From Streptomyces sp. ISL-87 (GTDB taxonomy: Bacteria > Actinomycetota > Actinomycetes > Streptomycetales > Streptomycetaceae), in NCBI RefSeq assembly GCF_018614095.1, contig NZ_JAGGOY010000019.1, positions 1 to 43,360 on the forward strand: a stretch of DNA of 43,360 nt, written 5' to 3'. Of this stretch, positions 25,197 through 32,625 are shown one piece after another (position 1 is the first letter of the stretch; the number at the start of each line of letters is the position of its first letter). The notes beneath the pieces are model-generated. The model saw nothing but the letters and a program-made list of their open reading frames with translations, was not told the origin of the DNA and ran no database searches. Both the position numbers and the translations under genes were made by a program.

Positions 25197-26357
25197 ATGT
25201 CCTTCAAGAACATCTTCGACAACAGCGGAAACGAGGCCGGTTCCGCCGACAAGTCCGCTCAGAAACTCAACAAGGACACACCCGGAGCCGGGGACGTCTC
25301 GGAGGCCGTGCGCAAGCTGGAGAGCGGGCGCGACCCGTGGCTCGTGCGCCAGACCGCGCACGGCGCGTTCGACGTCATGGGTTTCCTGGGCCCGCTCTTC
25401 CAGAACGCCCAGGGTGCGGCCGCCGCTCAGCGTCAGGTCTCCGAAGACCCGGGCTCGACGTCCAAGATGGCCTCGTCGTCCACGAAGGCGTTCGGACCGC
25501 CGAAGGTGAGCATCAGCGACGAAGACATGCCGAAGCTCGAAGACCTGTCGAAGCTCATCGCCAACAAGCGGAGCTACGCCCTGATCGCGACGGGTCTGGG
25601 CACGTCCGAAGGCCTGGCGGTCGACCCGTCGCGGAACACGGCGTACGTCGCCGACCGGGGCGGCCAGAAGCTGTCCGCGGTGAAGGTCGACACCGGCGCC
25701 CAGCGCGTGGCCGCGAGCGCCCTGGGCGACCTCGGCGATGTGGAGGTCGACCGGCAGGCCACGGCTTACACCACGGACTGGGCCGGTGGGCGCCTGCTCG
25801 CGGTGAACCTGTCCGACGGCACCTCCCGCAAGATCGCCGACGTCCCGGGCGCGTTCGGCGTCGCGCTGGACGCGGCGGCGAGCAAGGCCTATGTCGCCAA
25901 CTGGACCGACGGACAGCTGATCGCGGTCGACCTGCCGGGCGGGCGGAAGACCACGATCGCCACCGGTCTGGGGCAGGGCATCGCGGGAGTGGCTCTGGAC
26001 GGCAGGGGCAAGGCGTACGTCGGTCAGAAGGACAACGGCGGCAAGCTGTACGAGATCAACCTGGCCGACGGCACCAATCGCGTCGTGGCCACCCTTGCCG
26101 GGGCCAGCACCATCCGCGTGGCGCTCGACGGCGCCGGCCGGGCGTACACCATCGACCGCGTGAACGGGCGTCTCTACGAGATCACCCTCGCGGACGGCGC
26201 GCAGCGCGTGGTGGCCTCCGGCCTCGGGACGTGTGCGGGGCTCGCGCTGGACACCGTGGGCGGCTGGATCTACGTCAGCAACGGCCAGGGCCAGCTGTGG
26301 CAGATCGACCAGCGTGCCGCCCAGGCCCTGGGAGGCGTCGGCAAGGTCGTCCCGTAG
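25197..26357 (+). CDS. NHL/YVTN-type beta-propeller protein
   Basis: A 386-residue protein from ATG 25197, with ggggag six bases upstream and 11 bp behind the previous stop. Residues ~1-120 form a polar helical region (SFKNIFDNSGNEAGSADKSA, AVRKLESGRDPWLVRQTAHG) with one mildly hydrophobic helix (FDVMGFLGPLF). From ~125 on there are about six repeats of ~42 residues, each with GLAVDPSRNTAYVADRGGQK-like strands (VALDAAASKAYVANWTDGQL, VALDGRGKAYVGQKDNGGKL, RVALDGAGRAYTIDRVNGRL). These are blades of an NHL/SMP-30-like propeller, usually a binding platform. No signal peptide. Ending at a strong hairpin terminator, it shares a transcript with the pore-former candidate and may be its receptor-binding or shielding partner; that is inference. 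Confidence 0.8.
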   Translation: MSFKNIFDNSGNEAGSADKSAQKLNKDTPGAGDVSEAVRKLESGRDPWLVRQTAHGAFDVMGFLGPLFQNAQGAAAAQRQVSEDPGSTSKMASSSTKAFGPPKVSISDEDMPKLEDLSKLIANKRSYALIATGLGTSEGLAVDPSRNTAYVADRGGQKLSAVKVDTGAQRVAASALGDLGDVEVDRQATAYTTDWAGGRLLAVNLSDGTSRKIADVPGAFGVALDAAASKAYVANWTDGQLIAVDLPGGRKTTIATGLGQGIAGVALDGRGKAYVGQKDNGGKLYEINLADGTNRVVATLAGASTIRVALDGAGRAYTIDRVNGRLYEITLADGAQRVVASGLGTCAGLALDTVGGWIYVSNGQGQLWQIDQRAAQALGGVGKVVP

Positions 26358-26362
26358 GGCTT

Positions 26363-26397
26363 CCGCTGGGGGGTGTCCGCCGGACACCCCCCAGCGG
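26363..26397 (+). terminator. Strong hairpin terminator
   Basis: Two 17-bp perfectly complementary arms (26363-26379 and 26381-26397, arm one ccgctggggggtgtccg) separated by one base, starting 6 bp after the propeller gene's stop codon. No T run follows, as is common in Streptomyces. It may also stop transcription from the opposite side. Confidence 0.85.
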
Positions 26398-26401
26398 CCC
26401 C

Positions 26402-26731
26402 CTCGGCACAGCCGTAGCACAGGGGCAGGGAGCCGCACAGCAGGGTGCTGCCGATGTGGCCCTGGTAGCGGCCGAGCAGGCCCTGGCCGCGCGTTGGCAG
26501 GGCCGGGTCGGCCCAGTCGGGCAGGGCGGCGCTGCGGGTGAAGTACTCCTGCAGTTTCGGCGGGAGCCCGGCCGGAACGGCCTCGCTGTTCCCGTCCAGC
26601 AGGAGCAGGGCCTCGCGGACCTGATCCTGCTGGACGGGCTCGTAAAGCTCCTCGATCGCTGCGTCAGCCAGCGGATGGCCAGCCTTTCGCAGCGGGTCCA
26701 GCAGCTCATCGGTCCACTTCGTCGTGGGCAT
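26402..26731 (-). pseudogene. 5' fragment of an MpaB/DUF2236-family oxygenase gene
   Basis: From ATG 26731 (ggag six bases upstream) the minus strand reads PTTKWTDELLDPLRKAGHPL, LADAAIEELYEP, LPPKLQEYFTRSAALPDWAD and GSTLLCGSLPLCY. This is the N-terminal ~110 residues of oxygenase MpaB-type (DUF2236) proteins (x-LPDWADP-x-x-(I/L)-x-RG ... LFCASLPxCY). The haem-binding remainder is missing: after LPLCYG the frame enters the neighbouring terminator. The gene was cut where the toxin-like pair arrived or where a deletion ended. Confidence 0.65.
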
Positions 26732-26743
26732 ACTGATCTCCAT

Positions 26744-27174
26744 GGGACGGGAGTGCAAGGGCGCCGTGCTTCGGCATCCGCCGTCCGCCATCGGCCCTGG
26801 GCACGGCCACTGTTCTACCCGCCTGCGTTCAGCCGGTGCAGCCTCGCTCACCTGCACAGTGCAAGCCGAATCGATCCGCCCTCGCCCGGATGCGACATGT
26901 GCCGGTACCCAGCACATGGGCGGCCCGGCCCGGCCCGGCCCGACCAAGGCAGGAGCGCAGCGCCGGACGGCTCAAGGACAGCCACACGGCCGTCAAGCAG
27001 GTCCAGCGCGCCGGGCTGGAGCTCACCCAGCGCGGGTGCGGGGCGTGGACGCGGCTCTTCTGCAGGCCCGAGGGAGGCAAGCGGCGCTGCGTGCAGCTGT
27101 CGTGAACATGGCGTTCGCCGCCGCCGCGAACAGTCTCGTGGTCCGGCTGAACGGGCCCACCCACCTGACGCAGC
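26744..27174. other. Region with uncertain coding traces
   Basis: A plus-strand frame ending at 27105 reads GRLKDSHTAVKQVQRAGLEL and TQRGCGAWTRLFCRPEGGKR with good composition but no start or family. It may be the 3' end of a lost gene. Tandem ggcccggcccggcccgg occurs at about 26922-26938. Confidence 0.3.
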
Positions 27175-27207
27175 CATCAGTACCAATCCGGTCGGGGTCG
27201 GACAATG
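27175..27207 (+). repeat. Displaced copy of the 3' end of an amidase-type effector gene
   Basis: These 33 bases match 27767-27799 at 28 positions. Both encode on the minus strand the end of an effector, IVRP(R/H)P(D/N)WY-stop, with the same TGATG stop/start overlap. Only the last ~10 codons are present in this copy, so it is a tail left by recombination. It lies downstream of the membrane protein gene. Confidence 0.65.
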
Positions 27208-27331
27208 CCTCGTGGGCCACGGCGTCGCGGCAGCGGTCGTGCAGGCGGCCGCGAGCAGTAGGAGGATGCTCGACCGCGGCACCCGGGCGCCCCGCCGGTG
27301 CCCGGGTGCCGCGGTCGGTTCGCCGTGGTGC

Positions 27332-27769
27332 TTACCCGCAGTCGCCCAGGATTGGCCCCGACCCGTCGGGGGTGTAGGTGGCCCAGAGCATGAATAGCTC
27401 CAGGAGCATCGCCGGCACGTTGAGCGACACGCTGACGAAGGCCACGAGCCCCGGCCACGTGTCCCAGAGCCGGAGACGGTAGTGCCGGCGGATCTGCTTG
27501 GCGAGCAGTACGCAGACGACCACTGCTGATATGCCGAGGATCGGCCCCGCCCACGCGGCGACGTGTTCCATCTTCGGGAACGGCATGTGCTGGCATGCTG
27601 CCTGTTGCCGTTCGACCCAGTCGCGGTCGATGTCTTGGACCTGCAAGGAAGTGACCACGCCGAGAGCGGCCACAACCGGGATAAGTAGGGCCGCGATCAC
27701 CGTGCCGGGCGTGACCGGGCGCTTCTGGGTGGTGTCGTGGAACGCGTCGGGGGAGGGGGGAGTGTTCAT
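27332..27769 (-). CDS. Three-helix membrane protein of the Esx-effector locus
   Basis: A 145-residue protein from ATG 27769, whose A is shared with the TGA stop of the effector gene (TGATG), so it is translationally coupled. After a polar start (NTPPSPDAFHDTTQKRPVTP) come three membrane helices: TVIAALLIPVVAALGVVTSL, GPILGISAVVVCVLLAKQI and FVSVSLNVPAMLLELFMLW. A loop with two potential disulphide or metal cysteines (CQHMPFPKMEHV, GDCG at the C-terminus) faces one side. Position directly behind a secreted amidase suggests an immunity or docking role. No family recognised. Confidence 0.7.
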   Translation of the reverse strand: MNTPPSPDAFHDTTQKRPVTPGTVIAALLIPVVAALGVVTSLQVQDIDRDWVERQQAACQHMPFPKMEHVAAWAGPILGISAVVVCVLLAKQIRRHYRLRLWDTWPGLVAFVSVSLNVPAMLLELFMLWATYTPDGSGPILGDCG

Positions 27770-28820
27770 CAGTACCAATTCGGATGCGGTCGGACGATGT
27801 GGATGCGCTGCTCGCCGTGGTTCTTGGTGGCGATGTGTTCCCGGCTGTCCAGGCTCACGTTCTGGAACGAGCTGGTGTGCTGGCTCAGTTTGATGTCGCC
27901 GTCAGGGGTCACCGAGGTGACCACGGCGGCGTGGTAGATCTCGCCCTGGGGCTCGTCCGGGTCGGGAGCCACCTGCTCGTAGAAGATGACGTCGCCCGGG
28001 AGTCCTTGGTGTCCCAGTGGTCCAGTGCGTACCGCACCATCTCGACCCGGTCGATCTTCCCGTCGGGTCCCCGGAGTTCACGCCCGACCTCGGGTGGCAG
28101 GCCCTTGAGGTCGGCGATGGTCACTGGGTCGGCCCGCATGAGGTCCTTCTGCTGCTGTGGTGTCAGGCCGTCCCACCAGGCGCGAACGAGGTGCGGGTCT
28201 TTCCCGACCGGAATGTCGGACCTGAGTATCTCGAATTCGACGTGGGAGGCCTCAACCAGGATCTCGTTGTGTGCCTGTGAGGGGTTGGCGACGTTGATGG
28301 TCGTCGCTGGCTTGTCCAGTTCGACGGAGGCCTTCGAATCCGCCTGTGAGGCCTCGCGCAGCGCCTCCTCTATCAGTCCGTTGACCTCGGATATGCTGCC
28401 CAATTCCTTGGTATAGGCGTCGCGCACGCTCTGCGGGACGTTCGGTCCCGTGGGTGCGGCGCTCGTGTACGCGCCCACGGCGCGGCCGTCCTGGATCTGA
28501 AGCCCGCGCTCGCCCGCCAGTTCGACCGCGTGGAACAGGGTGCGCTGGGCGTACCCCATGGAGTGGGCGAGTGCGTCGAGCACCATGGCGACGCCCTTCA
28601 TGATGTCGCCGCCCGCTTCCAGGCGGTCGGCGAGGTCCTCCAGGCGCTTGCCGGCCGTTTTGCCGGTGGCGTCGGCCCAGTGGTCGTCGAGCGGTTTCTT
28701 GCCCTGCGCGCGAATGTCCTCGGAGGCGGAAGAGGAGCGCCGGGCAAGGTCGACCCAGTCGTCCGCGGCCTTCTGCCACTGGTCCACGCGGCAGCCGTGC
28801 AGGTCGTGATAGGAGACCAC
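27769..28820 (-). pseudogene. Esx-type secreted effector with amidase domain, internally deleted
   Basis: From GTG 28820 the frame gives an all-helical ~110-residue N-terminal domain (VSYHDLHGCRVDQWQKAADD, KRLEDLADRLEAGGDIMKGV), typical of WXG/LXG-like substrates of type VII-like secretion. A linker follows, then DRVEMVRYALDHWDTKDS. Normal relatives go on to a catalytic Cys segment (NCTNFxSxAL). Here the sequence jumps near 28000, in another frame, to LPGDVIFYEQVAPDPDEPQG, YHAAVVTSVTPDGDIKLSQH and ends RIHIVRPHPNWY at 27769. The middle of the amidase domain, including the nucleophilic Cys, is missing and the frame is shifted, so the literal product ends at 27909. The effector is inactive. Its chaperone-like and membrane partners are intact. 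Confidence 0.75.
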
Positions 28821-28823
28821 GGG

Positions 28824-29159
28824 TCAGTTTCTCCCGAAGTCGGCGAGGCCGTGCTGGAGCCTGTTGAAGGCGTCCTTCGCCTGGGCATTCGTGGTGTCGT
28901 AGGCGTTGGCTGTGGTGTGGAGGTTGTCGGCCATGGTGTTCATCTGCTTCCCCAGATCGACCATGTGGTCCTCCCAGGCGGTCGCGCACCGCTTCAGCGC
29001 CGCGGCGGAGGCCCAGCCGTGGTGGCCGCCGGCTGCCGTGTCACTCGAATCGAGGGACCGGCGAAGGTTCTCCAGTGCGGCTTCGGCGGCCGAGCGGGCT
29101 CCTCCCGCGCCTTGCCGTACATAGTGCGTCTTGATGTCTATGTCCACGTAATCCCCCAT
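28824..29159 (-). CDS. Esx/WXG100-like small secreted partner
   Basis: A 111-residue helical protein from ATG 29159 (GDYVDIDIKTHYVRQGAGGA ... NRLQHGLADFGRN). Two long helices are joined near HHGWASAAALKRC, where a Trp-containing turn replaces the canonical WxG. This corresponds to the small Esx-like proteins (DUF6317-like) that precede larger effectors in Streptomyces. Such proteins form helical hairpin heterodimers with the N-terminal domain of the effector and are co-secreted through an ESX/type VII-like system. Its stop lies 3 bp before the effector start. The secretion machinery itself is not in the window. Confidence 0.75.
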   Translation of the reverse strand: MGDYVDIDIKTHYVRQGAGGARSAAEAALENLRRSLDSSDTAAGGHHGWASAAALKRCATAWEDHMVDLGKQMNTMADNLHTTANAYDTTNAQAKDAFNRLQHGLADFGRN

Positions 29160-29401
29160 AAATAGCTGAGAACAGCCTAGCGTTGATCTTGAGTGAAAAT
29201 CTGACAGCGAGCACGGCCGCCAGCGCGGCGGCGGCCGGTTGTCGTCGCTGTCTCGCCCATAACGGGGCCTTCGGGGAACCGAACGGCTGCCAACGCGCCC
29301 GAGGCCGAAGCGCTGGACATCCGCCGCGCCCTGGCCGCCCGCGCCGCCCCCAGCCAGGCCCAGTCCGGGACTGTAAATCCTTCGGCTCTGTTTCGTAGTC
29401 G
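29160..29401. other. Upstream region of the Esx locus and IS boundary
   Basis: Contains the presumed promoter of the leftward Esx operon. A short plus-strand coding trace (AANAPEAEALDIRRALAARA at about 29286-29345) is unassigned. The right part (ggctctgtttcgtagtcggt, from about 29383) probably is the outer end of an ISL3-type element. Confidence 0.35.
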
Positions 29402-29550
29402 GTGGTGACGGTGAGTGCTCGTCACTGGAGCAGGATGCGGTGGCGGAGGAGTTCGAAGCTCGCGCGGCCGTGCATCTGCCGCCTGATCTTCTTGGTGCGG
29501 GTGTTGACACCTTCGGTACGGCCGTTGTGGTAGGGGAGGGTCAGGCCGGC
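29402..29550 (-). pseudogene. ISL3-type transposase 3' remnant
   Basis: The minus strand reads AGLTLPYHNGRTEGVNTRTK followed by RQMHGRASFELLRHRILLQ and a stop at 29422. This is the conserved C-terminus of ISL3-family transposases (LTLP-x-x-NG-x-TEG-x-N-x-xK ... RQMYGRAGFxLLRxRxL). The few preceding codons (AAVNAG) lie on the other side of the ISAs1 element, at about 30897-30911. There the sequence changes to an IS5-type transposase. Confidence 0.8.
29541..29550 (+). repeat. Target-site duplication of the ISAs1-type element, left copy
   Basis: tcaggccggc is found immediately left of the element and again at 30887-30896 immediately right of it. Confidence 0.95.
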
Positions 29551-29592
29551 CAGGGCTGATTCAAAGTCCTGGTGATCATGTGGTGGTGCAGG

Positions 29593-30744
29593 TCAGGCCA
29601 CGTCCAGGAGGTCGAGTGGGTGGGTGAAGGGGTGGTAGGAGACCTCGCGGAGGCCGGCGGCGATGTTGCGGTGTCCGGCCGTGCGGAGGGTGTTGACGGC
29701 CAGGTTTCGTAGTGTTGCCATGTTCTCCGGGCCGTGCCCGGTGTGGATCTTCGAGGCGTCCTCGGCGAAGGTGGTGTCGCGTACGAAGTGCAGCCGGTTC
29801 TCGATCACCCACTGTGACCGGGCCAGCCTGCCGATCCGAAGCGGTGACGCCTCACGCGCGGTGAGGTCGGTGAGCGCGTAGACGGTTTGCCTGGTCACTT
29901 TCCCGGTCTTCCGGTCGGTGCGGTGCCGCAGGATGCGGGCGGCCTGCACGGCGTGCGGGAAGTCCAGCCCCAGGCCGGTGACGGTCAGACACCTGGTGGC
30001 CCGGGTCTCCTTGCGGCCGTGGCCGGCCTCTCGGTCATAGCGCCGGGCGGTCACTTCCTTCCACGGCAGTGCCCGCAGTTGCGCGAACAGCGTCGGCTGG
30101 TTGGCCTTGACCACCAGCAGATAGTGCGCCTCCTTCTGCTCGACCAGGAAGCGGGCATGCCCGCGCTGGGTGTGCAGGGCATCGGCGGTGACCACGACGC
30201 CGGTCAGATCGAAGGGCGCCAGCAATCGCGTGAACGCGGTGATTTCGTTCGTCTTGTCCGGTACTCGCAGCTGGCTGACGGTCTGCCCGCCGCCGGAGAC
30301 AGCGGCGAGCAGGTGCGCGGCCGGGCCGGTACCGGTGCGTGAGCCGCGGGCGGTCTTGCCGTCCACGGCCAGGCTTTCGGCGGTGGACGGGTCCGCACCG
30401 AGCAGGTCGGCGAGTCCCCCAGGACACACGGCGAGCAGGACGCGCCGGATGGTCGAGGTGCTGGGCGCACGGCGGACAGCGAGCGGGCCGGCTCCGCGGA
30501 CACCGAGCCTGGCCAGGGTGTCCTGGGGTGCGTTGCGGGCCCACTGGCCGATCGCCAAGTAGGAGCGGGCTCCGGCCAGGACAGCGCAGGCGGCCGTCAA
30601 CAGCACCGACACCAGCGGGTGACGGCGTCCACGGCGCTTGCGCGGGTCGGGCAGTGTCCGCAGCCGGCCGTCCAGCTGCGGGACCTCACGGTGTTGACGC
30701 GTGGGCGACTTGATCAGGCAGACGGTGGCAGACTGACGGCACAT
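29593..30744 (-). CDS. ISAs1-family transposase
   Basis: A 383-residue transposase from ATG 30744. The N-terminal region DGRLRTLPDPRKRRGRRHPL and SYLAIGQWARNAP is the DDE_Tnp_1-associated domain typical of ISAs1/H-repeat proteins. The catalytic residues lie in LAVDGKTARGSRTG (first Asp), VVVTADALHTQRGHARFLVE (second Asp) and SQWVIENRLHFVRDTTFAED (Glu). The C-terminus (PENMATLRNLAVNTLRTAGH) is normal. Full length, no lesion, so probably active. A stem-loop precedes the start codon. Confidence 0.93.
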   Translation of the reverse strand: MCRQSATVCLIKSPTRQHREVPQLDGRLRTLPDPRKRRGRRHPLVSVLLTAACAVLAGARSYLAIGQWARNAPQDTLARLGVRGAGPLAVRRAPSTSTIRRVLLAVCPGGLADLLGADPSTAESLAVDGKTARGSRTGTGPAAHLLAAVSGGGQTVSQLRVPDKTNEITAFTRLLAPFDLTGVVVTADALHTQRGHARFLVEQKEAHYLLVVKANQPTLFAQLRALPWKEVTARRYDREAGHGRKETRATRCLTVTGLGLDFPHAVQAARILRHRTDRKTGKVTRQTVYALTDLTAREASPLRIGRLARSQWVIENRLHFVRDTTFAEDASKIHTGHGPENMATLRNLAVNTLRTAGHRNIAAGLREVSYHPFTHPLDLLDVA

Positions 30745-30800
30745 CGAAGCTCCGGGTGTTCAGGGCGACTTGAGAGGTCACCCCGTCAACCGGAGCTTCG
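30745..30800 (-). promoter_or_regulatory. Stem-loop directly before the transposase start
   Basis: An 11-bp perfect inverted repeat (cgaagctccgg at 30745-30755 and ccggagcttcg at 30790-30800) ends one base before the ATG at 30744. In RNA it would cover the ribosome binding region. Such hairpins in IS leaders are known to limit expression from outside promoters; that this one does so is inference. Confidence 0.55.
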
Positions 30801-30886
30801 TTGCGTTCGTAGCGATGCCTCGATGGATCGTCACCCCGTTGTGACCAGCACTTCCACATGATCACGAAGACTTTGAATCAGCCCTG

Positions 30887-30896
30887 TCAGGCCGGC
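30887..30896 (+). repeat. Target-site duplication of the ISAs1-type element, right copy
   Basis: Exact match to 29541-29550; a 10-bp duplication fits ISAs1-family elements (8-10 bp). Confidence 0.95.
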
Positions 30897-30910
30897 GTTG
30901 ACGGCGGCTG

Positions 30911-31380
30911 TCATGGGTATTCGCGGCGGAGATCCCGATGGAGATGGGCAGGCCGGTCCGCTCAGTGATCAAGTGGATCTTTGATCCCTTCTTACCGCGA
31001 TCTACGGGATTCGGACCCGTCAGGTCCCCCCTTTCAGGGCTCGCATGTTCACCGAGTCGATCGCGCACCGCGGCCAGTCCAACTCGCCGCGGGCGCCGAA
31101 CTCGTCAAGGACCAGGCGATGCGGCTTGGCCCACACCCGCGCCCGGCTCCACCCTGCGAAGCGCCGGTGCGCGGTGGGTCCGACGGGCCGAAGCACGGCG
31201 GAAGTTGACGCCACGTGCCCCCGGAGGTCGCGACGAACACGATCGCCGCCAACACCTACCGATCCCCATAACGGCGTCGGCCACCGCCCTGCGGCCGCGT
31301 CGGCGCGTCCGGCACCACCCGCTGGAACAGCACCCACAACCGTCCGGGACCAAACGCGCAACCGCCAAGAGGAACGTCGC
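30911..31380 (-). pseudogene. Decayed IS5/IS427-type transposase
   Basis: The minus strand carries the blocks VLAAIVFVATSGGTWRQLPP, AHRRFAGWSRARVWAKPHRL, VLDEFGARGELDWPRCAID, then in the -1 frame DLTGPNPVDRGKKGSKIHLI and PISIGISAANTHDS. These follow the order of a two-ORF IS5 transposase. An AAAGGGGGG frameshift site is kept at the ORF junction. Damage includes a TAG before VLAAIV, frame changes upstream and downstream of that block, and loss of everything beyond THDS, where ISL3 sequence begins. Confidence 0.8.
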
Positions 31381-31383
31381 ATG

Positions 31384-32550
31384 CTAGGGCTGGGGCTTCC
31401 TCTCTCGTGATCTCACCCAGGCGGCGAAAGCCTCGATCGCGTCGATGACCGCCTCGAAGCGGAGCGAGTGGTACAGGTCGAAGGCGTGGTTCCCGCCGCG
31501 CAACTCGGCGTAGACGACCGCGTCGGAGGAGGTGCGGCGCAGCCGGTCGGCGACCTGCCGGACGTCGGCCACCGGCGCCAGTGGGTCCAGGTCGCCGTGG
31601 GCCAGGAAGAACGGCGGGGCGTCGGGCGCGATGTGGGCCAACGGCGAGGACTCAGGATCGTCGCTGATGGGGCCGTAGTAGCCGTTCAGGCAGATAGCGG
31701 CGGTCACCGAGGTGTCCGCGCTCTCGAAGCCCGGCTGGAAGGCGGGGTCGCCCTGGGTGAGCGCGGCCAGTGCCGCCATGTGCCCGCCCGCCGAACTGCC
31801 CGCGACGAACAGTGTCGCCGGATCGGCCCCATACTCGTGGGCGTGCTCGCGCACCCAGGTGATCACCTTCTTCAGGTCGATCAGGTGGTCGGGGTGATGG
31901 GCCTGGGGAGCCAGACGGTAGTTCGCGCTGACGCACACCCAGCCTCGGCTCGCCAGCCGGTAGAGCAGCGGAAGTGACTGGGTGTTCTTGCGGCCCTGGG
32001 TGTAGCCGCCGCCGTGCAGGTGGATCAGTACGGGCGCGCCTTCGGGCCGTGAACGGAGGTGGTAGACGTCGAGCAGGTTCCTGCGGCCCGCGTCGCCGTA
32101 GGCCATGTTGGCCACGCGCCGGACTCCCCGCCGGCGCCGGAAGTTGGGCCGCAGCATGATGCGGGCCCACGGGGGGCGGCGCCGCAGCCCTTCCGAGAAG
32201 TCGGCGTCGATGGCGGTGCGCCATCCGGCGCCAAGCCCTTCGGCCATGGCGTGCTCGATCCTGTCCCTGTCTCCCAGCGCACGATGGGCGACGACCGCGA
32301 GCCCGACCGCGGTCGCGGCGGCCAGCCCGACGGTCGCCCAACCGCCCGCCGAGTCGATGTCGCCCTGGGCGAACGCCACCGACGTCGGACAGATCAGCAT
32401 CCAGAACAAGGCCACGAACGGCAGTTCGTTGACGATCAGGCCGAGGTAGTAGCTCAAGCTGGCGAGTGGGCGCGATCGCCGTGCCGGCCGCAGCGCGAAC
32501 ACCGTGCCGAGCGCAACCGCCACCACGGTGATCACATAGCCGACGGGCAC
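31384..32550 (-). CDS. Membrane-anchored alpha/beta hydrolase (esterase/lipase)
   Basis: A 388-residue protein from GTG 32550, preceded by ggagg four bases upstream (frame open to 32592). The N-terminal ~95 residues contain three hydrophobic helices (VGYVITVVAVALGTVFAL, LPFVALFWMLICPTSVAFA, VGLAAATAVGLAVVAHRAL). The hydrolase domain has HGGG (179-182), GSSAG with Ser253, an acidic site in AHGDLDPLAPV and a catalytic His in GGNHAFD. It belongs to the HSL-like esterases, with an unusual membrane-spanning N-terminus that tethers the enzyme. The gene follows the TetR gene by 75 bp on the same strand and is probably under its control. Confidence 0.87.
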   Translation of the reverse strand: MPVGYVITVVAVALGTVFALRPARRSRPLASLSYYLGLIVNELPFVALFWMLICPTSVAFAQGDIDSAGGWATVGLAAATAVGLAVVAHRALGDRDRIEHAMAEGLGAGWRTAIDADFSEGLRRRPPWARIMLRPNFRRRRGVRRVANMAYGDAGRRNLLDVYHLRSRPEGAPVLIHLHGGGYTQGRKNTQSLPLLYRLASRGWVCVSANYRLAPQAHHPDHLIDLKKVITWVREHAHEYGADPATLFVAGSSAGGHMAALAALTQGDPAFQPGFESADTSVTAAICLNGYYGPISDDPESSPLAHIAPDAPPFFLAHGDLDPLAPVADVRQVADRLRRTSSDAVVYAELRGGNHAFDLYHSLRFEAVIDAIEAFAAWVRSRERKPQP

Positions 32551-32625
32551 GAAACCTCCAGGGACGAACCGCAAAGGATGAACCAGCGCCACCGCTGCCC
32601 CCGCCAGCGGCTTATTTTGAGACGA

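Larger units (their letters stand above)
29551..30886 (-). mobile_element. Complete ISAs1-family insertion sequence
   Basis: A 1336-bp element with perfect 18-bp terminal repeats (cagggctgattcaaagtc at 29551-29568; inverted at 30869-30886); similarity continues inward (gtgatcatgtgg). One intact transposase gene and a perfect 10-bp target duplication indicate a recent insertion, here into older IS debris. Confidence 0.95.

Noticed and set aside
22367..26397. Extracellular contractile injection system locus
   Set aside because: Toxin-like proteins without signal peptides suggested it, but no sheath, tube, baseplate or AAA ATPase gene is present in the window.
27332..29159. Complete type VII secretion system
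   Set aside because: Only substrate-like and accessory genes are present; no EccC, EccB, EccD or mycosin homologue is seen.
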